Shown here: positions 35,501 through 48,109 of the stretch, piece after piece
Numbering within the stretch: position 1 is the first letter of the stretch
Layout of the letters: every line of letters starts with the position of its first letter
From: Aporrectodea caliginosa
Taxonomy: Eukaryota > Annelida > Clitellata > Crassiclitellata > Lumbricidae
DNA length: 64,000 bases
Assembly (NCBI GenBank): GCA_020284085.1
Contig: JACEVL010000093.1
Span: 1,069,578-1,133,577 of the forward strand
Reading direction: 5' to 3'
Program-made: the position numbers and the translations under genes
Notes under the pieces: generated by a model
What the model was told of the DNA's origin: nothing
The model's input: only the letters and a program-made list of their open reading frames with translations
The model's database searches: none

Positions 35501-38500
35501 ACCCTCAACATTTTCATCGACTATCTCTACATGTCTATAGACAGCAGACTTAGATTTTACTCATTCAAGCTGCTTGAGAAAGTAAGCAGATGCCAAGAGA
35601 TGGCCGATGACATATTTTGTAAGTTTGAGATGGCTAAAGCCGGGTTTGCACTAGGACATCATCGCGCGGTCCCGTTGAACCTAACTGACAAACAGTTTAT
35701 AATTGAATACATCCAAACACAGACGGAGAGGGGAATGCAACTGCCAATTGATACACAACTTGCACTTGAGAAAGAAATAAGTCACAGAGGCGTTCTCAAG
35801 ATATTCGCCAACTTGTCGAAGAACCGTCAAATCATTCAGCATAATTTATTAGAATCACTGATCAACATGTTTGATCCGATGAAAGATGATGCGAATGATG
35901 ACAACGTCCTCCTGATTAGTATATTCGAGAATGCAGCTAAAAATAACCAAACTTTACCAAGACATCTGTGTGACAAACTTGAAGAGGCATTAAATAGGAA
36001 ACGTTTGGAACAGAAAGTGCTTCCTGTGTTCATTTATTTGGCTCAGAAAGGTGAAAAGCTTTCCCGACATGTTAACGACAAGCTGCTAGATCAGCTCTTT
36101 ATTGAAACGGATCTTGTTTTGAAACAAGAACTTCTGAGTTCTCTTGGATCGCTCATCGATGCCAATCAGACAGAAATTACAGTTTATCGCATGAAAATCA
36201 ATCAAATTCTCATCAACGAAATTAAATCCGATAATTTCAATATTCAGAAGTTGTGCATTAAGGTCGTTGGAAAGTTTGCCAGAATTACTAAACAACTAGA
36301 TGAAGAGCTTCTTGAGGAACTAACTCGAGTTGGCACAAATGCAGACAGGAACAAAACTATCAGAAGTGAAATCGTCGAGCTTTTTGATACGTTTGAAAGA
36401 AATTCTTCGTTTAACGAAAAGTGTTACAGACAAAAACTAGAACTTGCTAATTTGAGTTGCGGATCAAACAACGATCTTTTGTCTCGTCTGAGTGACTTTG
36501 TGAATCTGGAAGATGGATTCTTTGAACAAAATTACAAACAACTGAAGGAGATTATCGATCACGAGGACTCAAAACTACAAAGCGATGCTTTAGATATTTT
36601 GCTCAAATCCAAGAGCAAATCCAACGTGACCGATGAGCTGTTGGAAAGCGTGGCCATTTTGTATGAAAGTACAATGACAGACAGCCTGAAGAACTCCTGT
36701 CTACAATTGTTGAAGTCTGTAGCTAGTGGCGGGAAGATGCTTAAAGGTCGTGCTCATGAAATTTGGGCTGAAAAAATGAACCGAGAAGAAAATATAAAGA
36801 AATTCTTTGAAAGCCAAGTGTGCACTGAATTGAAACAAGATTTTCACTTAAGCAATGAAATCATAACGGACATGCTAAAATTGACTGAATCAAGTGAGAA
36901 CATTTCCGACCTGGACAGTCTGGCTGACCTTATCGAGCTGACTGTCAAAAAGAATTCGTTGTACTTTTGTAATGAGCCATTTGTGCTGCTGATTGAGCAA
37001 TGTTTGCTTAAGAAAAAGATCATAGAAACAACCCTGCCATCCTATTGTCGAATAATCAAAGAGAAAAAATGTTGTCAAGCAGAAGATTGCCTCAAAACGC
37101 TGGCTGGATATTTTTACGAGGACCTGAAAGATACATATGTTCCGGTTGATCTACTAGCTCAGCTAGTCGAGGCTATGTATTATGCAAGCAAGTCTGTCCG
37201 ATTGCCTGATGATTGTGTTAAGCATCTGGAAGACAATCTTGATCATAGCGATGAAAGGGTGCGAGGTTATTCTTTCAGAACTCTTAGAATTATATCGACG
37301 GATGAGAAGTACGCAAAATCAAGCAAGTTCAAAAATTGGTGCAATCGGCTGCTTGAAAATTTGGCGCAAAATGCGGAAGTGAACCTTGTCATGTCAAAAG
37401 ATTACTGGGATTTGTTGGAGATCATTAGATCAGTAAGATTTCTTGATGCAGCAGTTTTTAAGAATAACGGTAGCGACACATGGAAACGTGAGCTTCTACT
37501 GTCCAGCATATTTCAGAGCTACAAGGTTTATCAACTGGATCAACAACAGTTTTTCACCAATAATTGGTTTCTGGTCGAACAGAAGTTTCGCTATGAGAAA
37601 TCTTGCAGGATTCTCGGCATGATTCAAATATCCAAATTTGATTCATTCCTACAAATGGCTGAATTAATTTCAATAATGCCAGAAATTGCTTTCGATGAAA
37701 TAGTTCGACAGGTAAGCATTTATGGACCGACACCATATAGAGCCTTTAAACAAGAATGGTGCATGAGAAAGGTCCAAGAACACCTGCCAAGTAGGGATGA
37801 CATCAACGCAAGCTATTTGAAAAAACTCGTTGAGAAATTCTGCACCGGGTTTCATGTCAGTTTTATCGGCAAAATTATACTCTCCATAGAGTCGATTGAT
37901 AACCTGAGAGCGTTCGAGGATCTGATTGATTTTTGTGCAAGGGAGAGAGTCGAATTGGATGACATGAAGTTCAAAAAGGTTAAACTGAATGACCTCAAAT
38001 ATTTGATGGAAGCAAAGCAATTGTGCAATCAAGTCAAATGTCGACCACAAAATGAGGCTGAAGCGGAAAATCTACTGAAAATCATCCAAACTCTTTTGAA
38101 TGCAGGGTGGAATTTTGCTCAATTACGCGAGCTCATTCAGTCTTTTAAATTGCAAAAATTCTGCTATCTGATACACATTTTGAGCACTATCCACAAGTAC
38201 AATCTATCTTCATCATCAAATCTCGGCAAATGCAAACAAATCTTGACTGAAACAAATACCTTCACCGAGTCTATAAGAAAATTCAATAAATTAGCCATCG
38301 AGACTCACTTTCAAACTGAAGGCAAGGTGAAAGATTTAAGCGAGCTCCTAGACGAGCTTTTAGAGAGGAAATTGAACGGTTCACTAGTAGACGTTGCTAG
38401 GAATTCCCTGGATATAAGGCAACACATTTACGACAAGCAGTCACTGGAACTAGCTTGGAATGAACAACAGATATATTTATGGGCAGAGGACATGAAGGCC

Positions 38501-39133
38501 GAGGCATTGAAGGGAAATACAACGGCTTTTACTGATTACAAAGCGATTGCTGTTATACTGCGAGCCAACTTTCTCATAACCGGTCACACATTGACCGATA
38601 CGCAGATATTGTGCAGTCTGATTGCTCTGAAACGTGAAGAACAACTGAAAGGTAAATTACTTCAGGTTGCAACAGGCGAGGGAAAATCGACAATCGTTTG
38701 CATTTTGGCAATCATAAATGCCCTGCGAGGCAGGCAGGTTGACGTAATTACCAGCTCACCGGTTTTGGCCGAAAGAGATGCGAAGCAGAAGGCAAACTTA
38801 TTTAGAATGTTCAATTTGACTTGCTCCGATAACAACGACAAGACTGTATATCTGAAAGGTGCTAAGGATTGCTACAAGGCTGATATCGTTTACGGCGAAG
38901 TGTCACAATTTCAATTCGACATACTGAGAGACAGTTACAGCAAGCTAGGAACTTTAGGTGGACGAAAATGCACGACAGCCATTGTGGATGAAGTGGACAG
39001 TATGCTGATAGATGACAACTCGAAGATAGCTCGTCTCTCGTCAACGGTCGCTGGCATGGACCATTTTCAGGCTATTTATGTGTTCATCTGGCAACGACTC
39101 ATTTCGATCAAAGAAAAATTCATAATGTTCAAC
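32546..39133 (+). CDS. Giant SecA-motor protein, exon 1 first part: helical-repeat region and start of the SecA DEAD motor
   Basis: About 2,195 codons are open. Residues 1 to about 1,900 are predicted helix-rich, with repeated Leu/Ile-rich helices of about 35-45 residues, ARM/HEAT-like. The C-terminal part is a SecA-type DEAD motor: a P-loop QVATGEGKST (about residues 2,040-2,049), ITSSPVLAERDAKQKA, DIVYGEVSQFQFDILRD, and the Walker B motif IVDEVDSMLID (about 2,146-2,156), which is the SecA hallmark 'DEVDSxLID'. In bacteria SecA is the ATPase that pushes proteins through SecYEG; here the motor is embedded in an animal protein with no adjacent SecY. The frame ends about 20 bases after 39,133 through a one-base frame displacement, and the motor continues in another frame. 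Confidence 0.88.
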
Positions 39134-39160
39134 AATAGACATGTATTTCATTGATGGCAA
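39120..39160 (+). other. Frame displacement inside the SecA motor
   Basis: Upstream and downstream frames both encode parts of one SecA motor but differ by one base. The upstream frame loses its sense near 39,140 and ends at 39,152-39,154; the downstream frame opens at 39,141. One extra base in this run explains it. It could be a sequencing or assembly error, a real inactivating indel, or (least likely) programmed frameshifting. Confidence 0.8.
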
Positions 39161-42100
39161 AGTAGGATTTGAAAATGGAAAGATCACTTTAGAGATTTCA
39201 GATGATTCCGATAACAATAACATAGTGAAAATTCCCGACCTGGAAAGCTATATTCACGTGAATGGTGTAAGCCGAGTCGGTGAAGTTGTCGGCAATGATC
39301 TGGATGATTATCTGAGAAAATCATTAGGAAACTACCTCGACAGTCAAATCAAAGCGAATCAAATCGACATTCCGAGTAATTTTACTGAATTCCTCGAAAA
39401 GCAAAAGTCAAAGTGGATCTTTAATGCGACCGAGGCATTGAACTACCAGGAAAATGTTCATTACGTGGTTCAAGAAGGGCAAATAAAGCCAGTGGATTAT
39501 TACAGCACGGGCATTGTTCAGAGTTCCACAAATTGGAGCGACGGACTGCATCAATTTCTACAGCTGAAACATAATTTAAAGATGACGAGCGAGACACTTA
39601 CAACCAATTTCTTGTCCAATACCGGCTTCATAAATAAATACGAGCAGGTGTACGGCCTGACTGGTACACTCGGCTCTGAGACTACAAGAGACGTTCTTAA
39701 AAACATCTACAAAGTTCAACTCATTGATGTGCCACAACGCCGGCAAAAACAGTACCTTGAGCTCGAACCTGTTATTGTGCAAGGCGAAGCCAATTGGCTG
39801 AGAGAAATAATCTCCACTGTCATGCTTGAGGTTGAAAAGGAACGAGGTATTTTGATCATTTGCGAAACGATTGAGCATGCAAACCAGATCAGAGAAATGC
39901 TAAGAAATAAGTTGAGACCAAGCGCTGTTAAGCTGTATACGATGAATGACATGAACCAGGAGAAAAATGTAGAACGAATTTTACCTGGAGAGGTTATAAT
40001 CGCAACGAACCTCGCCGGAAGAGGCACAGACATCCAAACTGATGAAATTGAAGTATCCGGTGGACTGCACGTGATCCTGACGTTTCTGCCAAGCAATCAG
40101 AGAGTGGAAGATCAAGCGTTTGGCAGGACGGCCAGACAAGGTAAGCGCGGCACTGGTTTGATGGTTTTGAATGCCTCAAATCTAGTCGGCTATAATATGA
40201 GTACAACAACGACGACGAAAGAAGTTACTAAGACACAGCGAGATCAAATAGAGTCTGAACAGCTGAGAGATTTTGAGAAAAAAGAGCTAAAGTTGATTCA
40301 GCTCAAGGATAAATTGTTTGATGCATTTTGTAAGTTTTTAAACGAAATTCGTGACACAATAAGAAGAGAACATAACAGTTGCATAAAGCAAGTCGTTGGT
40401 TTATTCACCGAAGTGCTGCCGACTGTTTACGAATCCAACATGCTGGCGGCCGTTGAAGAGCAATGGGCAATGTTTTTGAGGAGGTTAGATGACGGGGACA
40501 TAAAATGCGAAGATGCTGAAAAATTGTTCAAAGAACTGATAGAAAAACTTCGAAAAGATTTCACAAATGATACGCTAATCAAGAACCCATACTATTTCAC
40601 ATGCATCGCGTACGACATCATTGTGAATGACTGGTCACTACTCGATGCATCCAAAGCCGCCAAGGCTTTGGTTTATTTTAGAAAAGCAATTGAACTCGAA
40701 GAAGCACGAAGAAGGGAGGAACGGAGTCCGAAGGTAACACTAGACATGATGGAAGTGACAACTGATGAGAGTGATATGGCGCATGGCAGCGGTGCTGCAC
40801 ATTATGGAGCAGCATGGTGTTTGATCCTAATGAAAGAGGCAAACTATAAGGAAAACGCCCTCGCATCGTTCAAAGCCGCTTTACAATGCCTGTCCAATGA
40901 AATGAGTGTTTTGAATACAATGCAAATCTTACTGCAACAAAAGCAGGTTGGTTTTGTCAATAGTGAGCTGTATAAACAGCTGAATCTGAAAGCAACGATA
41001 CTTGGTTCCTACTTGAATTCCATTCAGGGCTGCATAGAGGCAATCAAGAGATCGAAACGTCTTATTGATCTTGTTGCAAATAAAAAGCATGATAAAGGCG
41101 ACACTATCTTAGAAACAGTTAAGCATTTCAGCGAACAGGAAAGAAATGAAAAAGAAAGAACGGAATTTAAGAGCAAAGACGTCAAATTAAACAGCAATGA
41201 AACTTATTCACTAGTATTCAACTATTTGACAACATTTGATGACAGCTGGATACCATTTACTAAAGGTACGCGAGATCAGGCGGTGCTAACATTACATAAT
41301 GCATTTGATCCGAGCATTGAACCGACAGATAAGGGCATGCGGTCCAAGCTAACTAGTGCCTTAAAAGACATCGGGGCCAAGGCATGCGGTTTAGACGTTA
41401 ATTCGTATAGCGATGTTCGAATAAAATTGAAACAAGTTGACTTGGCTAGAGTTAAGAGCGCGCTCTTCAGTCCAGATAAAGAATTACAAGATTTGACTCG
41501 AGAAGCTGCCATAGCGAAGCTGAAGGCATATGGACATGCAATTGCAGGCAAGCGTTCTTTGAGCACAAATCTGAGGATAAGCTCAATTGATGAGCGAAGT
41601 GTCAATGAACAACATGATGACAAACAAATCAATGAAGTAATTACAATTATCGAAGGCCAGCCAATCAGCGACACCAACTTGCGTTTTGATATCCTAATCA
41701 AGGAATCCAACGAAAACAAAATTAACAGAATCTTTGCATCGCACAGTGATTTGAGAGATTTAGTTGAGCTAAACGTTGATTTTGACAACTTGAGTCAAAA
41801 CGTCGCAAGGGATAGACTTTCAACAATAAAAGCCAAGACGGTGGATATTGAATTTGTTCTCAACAAATTGTATCTATCCAAACTAATTGGGGAAAATGAA
41901 TCATTACAGTGTGGCAAAGTTTTCATAAGTGAACAGAATGTATTCGAAAAAGTGGGAAGAGACGAACTGTTGAAGCGAGTAAGTCGACTAAAGACAGACG
42001 ATTCACCGTACTTTGTCAAATTTGAGAAGCTTGAAGTTCACGAAGCTATCAAGATCGTTGAGCATTGTCACGAGAGTGTACTGTTTGGCGTTTCTTTCAA

Positions 42101-44540
42101 TGATGTATATGACTTTTATGGCAGTGGTCTGGACGACGGACAAGTGAATTTCTCTTTCGCTAAATTGAACCGCGAAGTGGCTGAAATGATCTTAGAAGTG
42201 CTTCGGAAAGAGAAATTTGAGTTTACTCTTGAATTCCACAACTTATCTGACAAGCAAGTCAGGTTTATACTTAAAAATGCAGACTTGACGCAAGAAGAGA
42301 TGGAGATAAGAAAAGTGAAGAACTTGAGTGATGCATACATGAAGGGCACCATTCCTAGTCTGGAACTGGCTGAGTTTGCTGCGAAAGGTATCGAGCATGT
42401 TATTGAAATAAACGAGAAGCAGTTTATTCCATGGAGAAGTGTGATTGCCGTCGCTGTTCTTGGCTCTATTCAAGTTATTATTGGTGGTGCACTGATTGCT
42501 AGCGGTTTTGGATCAACTGTTGGAATGGGATTTGTAACAGAAGGCCTAGCCGACATGTTCACTGCTTATAGAGCATACAGCAGTCGACAGTTCCACTGGA
42601 GCGACTATTGTAAGCAGAAAGCCATCAGTTTGGTCATTTCAGCAGTGTCAATGGGTTACGCAAAGTGTAAGGAGGGCATACAAAATGCCGCTAAAGGTGT
42701 CGAAGCATTAACAACTGGGGTTGGAAAGGAAGCGCTTGAACAAGCTGGCACACAGGTTCTGTATAACACTAAAGCGATCGGACAAACGATGATAACAACT
42801 GGCAAAAATTTGAAAAGTTTAGCATTTAAATATGTGGGTATCAAGGCAGGAGAGGCAGTTGTAAGGGAAGGCCTAAACACTGGAATTCAATATTTGTCCA
42901 ATTTTTCATTTGAGCTCCTAAAACCGAGTATATGTGAATCGATACAGTGCCGAGTTCGATCGTCGTTCTGTGGGTCAGAACTGATGAGTTTATTGCGTAA
43001 GATGTATGCAATCGATTTAACGACTGGCTCTAATCAACTTCAGTCGAGAGTTGAACAAATTGTCGCTGATACGATAAATCCTCGACATGACTTTATGCGC
43101 CAACAATGGGACTCTATCGGCTCACCTTTACTCGAAGGTATTCTGTCGGACTCGAGCAAGTTTGGTAGCAATGCTAGTATGACGATACGAATAATCGGTA
43201 CTCTGAACGGTCTGCATGAGGTGCAAGGACTGATTGAGAATGTCGTCAAAGAGTTGATAGCGAAACTTAGATTGGCTGATAGAAATTCTATGACAATCAG
43301 CCTAGTTCTACACCGATCTCTGACCATGAACAAGGACAATGGAATAAGCATTGTGAACAGGATGAAAAAGGTGAAGATTTTTGATGAAACCGATAACTTT
43401 GACATAAGTCAGAGAGAAATAAGCGAAAACTCCAAAGAGCTCCAAATCAGAATAAAGGCCTTTGCTGACGATTGGCACAGAAATAAGGCAGCTTTTTTGA
43501 CAGACTTGAATGTGACAAGCAATTCACTGGAAGGTGACGTGAATAAAAGCATTGCGTTTGTGCAGTCTTTCTATAAGCACTTCATAACGATCGAGTTGGA
43601 TTCATTTGGTACGATCATTAAAACAGTGTCGGATCTCGTAGCTGAGCAGCTTATACGGATCGTTGAGTCGCAGCTGATTCAACCGTGGTCAACTTTGGCT
43701 GTGAGCAGCTTCACCGATCAGCTTTCTAAGCAACTCCAACACAGCTATCTTGTCGATAAAGAGCAGAATTCGGACAGTCATAATGCTGATCAAAAGAAGT
43801 TCGAAGAACTACAGAACAAAACAGAACTTACACAAGAGGAACAAGCTTTCATCATGAACTATGGTAAATTTAGAACTTTTACCGAGCAGATCAACTACAA
43901 TGCCAAGGATCATTGCAATGCTTACAGTCAATGTGAAATAGCCTACTACGCTGGCAAAGAAAACAAGTCCAGTGGCTCATCAGATAAAACAGCTAAACAG
44001 GTTGCAGATGGCGTCAGAAACGGTAAACCAGCCAATCTTGGAGTAATTATAACCACAGCTAAAACAAACGGAATTAACTTGAAAGTGGTTGATGATCCTA
44101 ACTACGTCAGGACTCAGGAAGATATCGACAAAGGCGTTGAGGTGGTTTATGTTAAACGAGGTGAAAACAACGAGATTCGTCATGCTCATTACATGAACAG
44201 AGAGGGAATGTTCGTAGAACCAAACTCTACAGGCTTTGATTGCTTTTTTGCGGTTTTCAGCAAAATTCTAGAAAGTAAAGGCATCACAAAGTCAGTTGTT
44301 GATCTTCGACAGAAAGCCTCAAGAGAGATTGAATCGAATTCAAACAACTATTCGAAAGTGCTTGATGCTGAGAACTGGATCAGAGATAGACATCCGAATG
44401 CTTCCAATGACTTGTTATTCGCTGCGGGTTTAAAAATAGATGCAAAAACAGGCAGAATAATAGTCGAAGATGAAGACGTGACGAATCTTGACAAATCGAT
44501 TAAATGGAAATCTGGTGATTTATTCGCCGCTGCATTTAAA
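39134..44540 (+). CDS. Giant SecA-motor protein, exon 1 second part: rest of motor, helical, membrane-like and OTU-like regions
   Basis: The frame is +1 relative to the first part (open from about 39,141). It supplies the rest of the SecA motor: NYQENVHYVVQ, VYGLTGTLGSE (about residue 170 of this part), IIATNLAGRGTDI (about 286) and NQRVEDQAFGRTARQGKRGT (about 318), which match the SecA NBD2 motifs. A TPR-like helical part follows (about 510-600, YFRKAIELEEA ... ALASFKAALQ). A Gly/Val/Ala-rich hydrophobic segment at about 1,100-1,135 (IAVAVLGSIQVIIGGALIAS) may be a membrane or membrane-inserting helix. Near 1,695 the stretch STGFDCFFAVFSKIL resembles the catalytic Asp-Cys block of OTU cysteine proteases, after a possible His in EIRHAHYMN; this is tentative. 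Codon 44,538-44,540 (Lys) is followed by GTAACT, a phase-0 donor. Confidence 0.88.
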
Positions 44541-44714
44541 GTAACTATGTTAATCATAAGTAATAATCTGTTAGGCCTATCATGTTTTGCTAAAATGCTA
44601 TCTTGAAATAAGTATTGTTTCCAGCAATTAACCCTGATGATCATGTTCAGTGAGTGATTTAGAGGCCAGTCTCTCATAGCCAGAACGTATTAGAGAGCGA
44701 GTGATATTCAATTC

Positions 44715-44717
<3 letters not shown>

Positions 44718-44763
<46 letters not shown>

Positions 44764-44830
44764 GAAAATTTGTTTGAACAGCGCCGTATTTCAGAAGCAG
44801 GGTCGCAACTCAAAGGAGTTAGTGACCCTG
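44718..44830 (-). mobile_element. Reverse SINE/LINE-like tail with AAT tract and hairpin
   Basis: An AAT tract (44,718-44,762) is followed by 'ttgtttgaacagcgccgta' and a stem-loop in which GGGTC/GACCC and AACTC/GAGTT pair. The tail design (microsatellite plus 'gcgcc' block) is that of the tail family on the minus strand. Confidence 0.45.
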
Positions 44831-45291
44831 TTCGAGTACAGAGGTGCTGTTGACTTCCGGTTAAGTATTAAAGGCAGTTTGAAGTGGCGGGTTCTAGGTG
44901 TTTTTTGAAGTTTCATGTCATGCTTTGTTGGGTAGAGGATCATGTTTTCAGACTTCCGGTTTGGTGGCCTAGATCAATTTATAAGTTGAAAGCGTTTAAC
45001 AGTTAGCGTGGCGGTGCCTTTTCTTCATTTCAATTCGTAGATATACCATAATTTTTAACGAAAGGGGGCATCGAAGGGCTTCTGTTATCCAGCGTTGACT
45101 TAGTTACTGTAACTGTTGTGAATGATGGTGCTGGTTAAACAAATGTAGTATTATTATTTTTTCACTGTTATGTCTGCATTCTCAGTATCAGCGAGGGACA
45201 CTGTCTGTAAGTGCTCTCGAGGTGTCATAAGTGCAATTTTGCTGTGCTGGGTAAACAATAACGTGACGTACAAAAGTACATACGCACCGAG

Positions 45292-46289
45292 GTGCTAAAA
45301 TAATACTACAGCTCTACAATATACATTTATAATATAGAACTGTTTATTTGTTGGCTTGAATAATAAAATTCTTCATCTTCCATCTGCTCCCAATTCAAAA
45401 TTATTGTTTTCGATTATGATACCATTTGCCATTTTAGCTTTTTAGACCTCTATAAATGTATATTGTAGAGCTGTACACTGTGTCCACGATAAAGTAGATC
45501 ACTAGACTTTGTAAACTATCTTGGTCAATTGTAGTACTATAGGTACTAAATTTGGTGCACATGAACCTCAGCCTATTCTATCTAATCCCTGCAAATTTTA
45601 TTACAATTGATGCAACGGTTACGAGGATATACCCTTATGAAATTGGGTGGTTCAGGAACCAAGTTACCAACACGTAAAACGCATCGACAGATGCGTGCGC
45701 GGCTGATCATCCTGACTCAGCACCAGTTCTCCGACAGCATTGATATTTGTTTGCGTCCGTGGTTTTGTTTGCGTCTCGTGGTTTCCTTGCAACTGATCCG
45801 GTTGTGGCAATCTTTTTAACAGCTTGCTGACACCAGCTAGGGACCAATTTTTCATTGGAAATTCTGTAATGAGTCTCCTACGCCATACCCCTTCGTCTCT
45901 CTCAACTCCTTGATTAAAATCTTGTCCTCTGCACTGAAAACCATTTCTTTACAACCAACTACTGTTACGTAAAACAGGTCTCGTAGTGTAATTGTTTCCG
46001 AAAATGACGCTTATAAACAACAGCCTATCCCTGCGGTAGCTCGAAAAATGACGTAATTCTATGCGTTTTACGTGTTGGTAACTTGGTTCCTGAACCACCC
46101 AATTTCATAAGGGTATATCCTCGTAACCGTTGCATCAATTGTAATAAAATTTGCAGAGTATAGATAGAATAGACTGAAGTTCATGTGCATCAAATTTAGT
46201 ACCTATAGTACTACAATTTACCAAGATATTTAACAAAGTCTAGTGATCTACTTTATCGTGGACACAGTGTAGTATTATTTTAGCACCCC
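45292..46289. mobile_element. Foldback element with about 220-bp inverted arms
   Basis: The ends GGTGCTAAAATAATACTACA and the exact complement TGTAGTATTATTTTAGCACC bound the element. The long arms (about 45,476-45,690 and 46,055-46,277) are nearly perfect reverse complements, enclosing a loop of about 365 bp. Short frames in the loop are not convincing genes. The left arm carries a 165-bp insertion (next entry); the right arm is the uninterrupted version. Confidence 0.85.
45309..45473. mobile_element. 165-bp TA-flanked MITE nested in the foldback arm
   Basis: CAGCTCTACAATATACATTT at the left end and its reverse complement at the right end are flanked by TA (45,307-45,308 and 45,474-45,475). 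The uninterrupted sequence is preserved in the other arm near 46,260-46,275 and has a single TA, which gives an in-window empty site. TA duplication and short TIRs suggest a Tc1/mariner-derived MITE. Confidence 0.88.
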
Positions 46290-47248
46290 GCCCACATTAA
46301 AGTGTCAATTGTTATATTATAACAATACAGAACAATGAAACTTATCTATTATTATTATTATTATTGCGGTGTATCAAAAAGGTTGCAACAAACGTATTCC
46401 CATGCAGCCCCATTATACAATGAAAAGCAAGCATAAATACGCGCTAAACTGCAACTAACATGAAACACACATAACACAAGCGCGCTAGCACCCCGCTCAC
46501 ATTAAAGTGTCAATAACTTTGTAAGTCTTTATGATTTCGGCGCAGTCTCTTGTAATATTAACCGGAGGAGGTCGTTGATCAAGGCCGTGGTATCTCAACA
46601 GCATTGATGGTCTGGTTGTCTCAATGTTCTCACGTCTAATAAACGCTGCAGTGTAGTGCGGCGACTGTTACACATGTATTATTTTGTAGTTGGTAGAATT
46701 AATTAAACAGCAACGAGAGTAGGGAGTTATAATTATGCAACTATCAGAGACAATTCTATAATCGGTTATGAGATACAATAGGTTATGAGATACAATCGGT
46801 TATGAGAGCCAATTTGGGTACGAATAAAGGGTCAAAGTTCAAATGACGTCATCCAAAACCTACTGCTGCTATGAAGGCCATTTTCTATTTGAACCATAAT
46901 TTTGCACTGAGAGTTGAACCGTAATGTAGACCTAGTACAGTTCAATGGTCAAACGATGACATCAGCCTGAAACAGACTGCCACTAAAGCTGTGGGAGGGT
47001 CATTTCAAGGGTCGCTATTCATAGAGCCTGCGCCTACCCCTCCCCTCCCGCCAAGGCTGCTATTGTGTTTGGGCGCTGTGTAAGCCAGAGCACACTACAG
47101 GCAAGTGGGCTATTATTTTTTTACCATACCACATTTCACACTACCAGGTGCCCAAGCTCAATGAATATTCATTAACCTCAAATTGCAATGTTTTTGAAAT
47201 ACCAGCAAGCGGCTCATTCATTTGCATCATTTCACACACGCATGCCGG

Positions 47249-47814
47249 TATCACGAAATAGAGTATCCGTCCTAAGACTATCCGGGGATGTATGAATTTA
47301 TCCCCGGATGGAATAAACCGGTTTAGAGTACCCGGGGGATAAACCATTCTATCCCCCATCGTCATACGCGTCACGATAGCCTCGACCAAAATCCAGTCAA
47401 AATAACCAAAAACGAAGTAAATTGATTTCAGTCGACTTACAAACTAAAGATAGGCCTACACAATTTAAAAATGTTATGTGTACAATAAATCCAAACAGTA
47501 CGACTGAATACACTTAGAAACCGCCAAAAATGCAAACTAAACCGAATACTCCATTTCGCTGAATATTCATTGAGATTTGTTTTGCCATGTAAAACAATGC
47601 TTGTGCAGTTCTCAATGTTTTTACCATTTACACATAGTCCAACTTTAAGGGTGGAGGCCAGTGCAGCTATGGTTTGCTCTTGTAGCTACACAAGCATTGT
47701 TTTACATGGCAAAACAAATCTCAATGAATATTCAGCGAAATGGAGTATTCGGTTTAGTTTGCATTTTTGGCGGTTTCGCATACTCATGTAGGAGGGATAC
47801 TCTATTTCGTGACA
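47249..47814. mobile_element. 566-bp TGTCACG-type MITE in CCGG target
   Basis: The left end TATCACGAAATAGAGTATCC and the right end (complement TGTCACGAAATAGAGTATCC) differ at one base. The flanks are CCGG (47,245-47,248) and CCAG (47,815-47,818), i.e. a 4-bp duplication with one CpG-type transition. Ends and target resemble those of the 2.26-kb element at 24,082. Inside, 47,517-47,605 and about 47,690-47,778 form a second inverted repeat. Confidence 0.8.
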
Positions 47815-48109
47815 CCAGCAATTTTACCACCCTTTTTACTTAGGCATGCAATCAATTTTTACTCGCTAGCCTACAACTACCACTCCTGCAACTCCCAAAT
47901 TCTTTGGCACAGCAACATGCTTTGGCACAGCAACATGCAACTGAGCGAAGCTCAGTTGCCTTCTTTCATAGTACAACAAAGCTGACAATGTTTTTACCAT
48001 TTACACATAGTCCAACTTTAAGGGTGGAGGCCAGTGCAGCTATGGTTTGCTCTTGTAGCTACACAAGCATTGTTTTACATGGCAAAACAAATCTCAATGA
48101 ATATTCATT
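47610..48109. repeat. About 123-bp direct duplication inside and outside the 566-bp MITE
   Basis: 47,610-47,733 and 47,987-48,109 are identical as far as I can see. The first copy is the loop and part of one inner arm of the MITE, and the second lies 170 bases beyond its right end. Confidence 0.85.

Noticed and set aside
33334..44677. Many minus-strand and alternate-frame open frames within the giant gene
   Set aside because: They are shadows of the long plus-strand frames, with no recognisable similarity.
45607..45855. Open frames in the foldback element as genes
   Set aside because: Short, without similarity, and one end lies in the inverted arm itself.
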